DNA of 64,000 nt, taken from NCBI GenBank assembly GCA_020634115.1, contig JACKCH010000011.1, forward strand, positions 496,001 to 560,000, given 5' to 3'. The notes under the pieces were generated by a model. It saw only the letters and a list, made by a program, of their open reading frames with translations, made no database searches and had not been told where the DNA came from. Below, piece after piece: positions 63,639 to 64,000 of this stretch (positions are counted from its first letter, which is position 1; every line of letters starts with the position of its first letter). Position numbers and translations under genes: made by a program. Source of the DNA: Anaerolineaceae bacterium. Lineage in GTDB: Bacteria; Chloroflexota; Anaerolineae; Aggregatilineales; Phototrophicaceae.

Positions 63639-64000
63639 TTCACGTCTCCTCTCCCAACTCACAAGGCATTATAAGCTATAGCGCATTGATGGAGAGAAAA
63701 CCTAGACTAATCCCCTACCCCCTGACGGATCGCCTAAACCCATTTTGACAAGATCACGACCGATGAGCCTTCAATTTCATGCATTGCTGGGGTTTAGCTT
63801 GCCCACCGCTGTAAATCATCAGGCTAAATCGGAAAGAGCTTTCAGAAAGATGTGGAACGGTATCTCACTCCTGGACTTCAATCTTCTCTCAATATCCCAG
63901 AGTGTGAGATGGACTTTGACGCTGTGCAATCGCGATTTCGATTCAAGATGCAGGTGGTGGCATTTCCGAGGAAGGTAATTTTGGAACCTTTGAACCATTT
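63639..64000. other. Intergenic region at window edge, no gene supported
   Basis: 362 bp upstream of the large kinase gene. A 77-codon frame (63745-63978, plus strand) has no ribosome site and no recognisable features, so I do not call it. The region presumably holds the kinase-gene promoter. Confidence 0.4.

Noticed and set aside
63745..63978. A 77-codon plus-strand frame at the window edge
   Set aside because: No ribosome site, no family pattern, and ordinary for chance open frames in this sequence.

Overview
The window is GC-rich (roughly 60%) bacterial chromosome. Gene content points to a member of the Chloroflexota, probably Anaerolineae-like. The signs are secreted proteins with Thr/Pro linkers and SH3b tails, giant kinase/STAND/WD40 and CHAT/TPR proteins, several class III cyclases, and no outer-membrane or LPS genes. 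The phylum assignment is inference from architecture, not from a marker-tree result.

Layout. 0-2.5 kb: an MFS exporter cut by the window edge and an acyl-CoA dehydrogenase. 2.7-8.7 kb: the complete cytochrome bd set, cydAB then cydDC, with a strong terminator between the two pairs and a CRP/FNR-type palindrome upstream of cydA. 8.7-15 kb: minus-strand metabolic genes (GNAT, PHP hydrolase, phosphohexomutase, LUD protein, two paralogous small membrane proteins, a diaminopentanoate-dehydrogenase-like enzyme). 15.2-17.5 kb: glmS with a long structured leader that can be folded as a divergent glmS ribozyme; a relic of the glmS 3' end lies 1.4 kb downstream of the gene. 17.7-21.8 kb: a TIR-domain protein, an esterase-fold protein without its nucleophile serine, a TPR protein and an unknown. 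22.2-29.4 kb: a large hybrid sensor kinase and two co-translated GAF-PAS-cyclase proteins whose active-site residues are complementary. 29.9-45.8 kb: ABC permease, recA, cobalamin adenosyltransferase, APC permease, a Ca2+-type P-ATPase flanked by 104-bp direct repeats, arylamine N-acetyltransferase, PhzF, YceI and an orphan phage portal gene. 46-63.6 kb: an accessory signalling block with secreted SH3b proteins, a CHAT-TPR protease co-translated with a membrane-bound HTH protein, a third cyclase, a lipoprotein/PH-domain/membrane-protein operon, a decayed piece of a second portal gene, and a 1560-residue kinase-LuxR-STAND-WD40 protein.

The most interesting points are: the candidate glmS ribozyme outside its classical hosts; the split catalytic site of the neighbouring cyclases at 25.8-29.4 kb, which looks like an obligate heterodimer of the C1/C2 kind; and the HTH-membrane/CHAT operon, which could be a caspase-like extracytoplasmic signalling switch. 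Domain calls come from reading the translated sequence only; no database search or structure computation was run.
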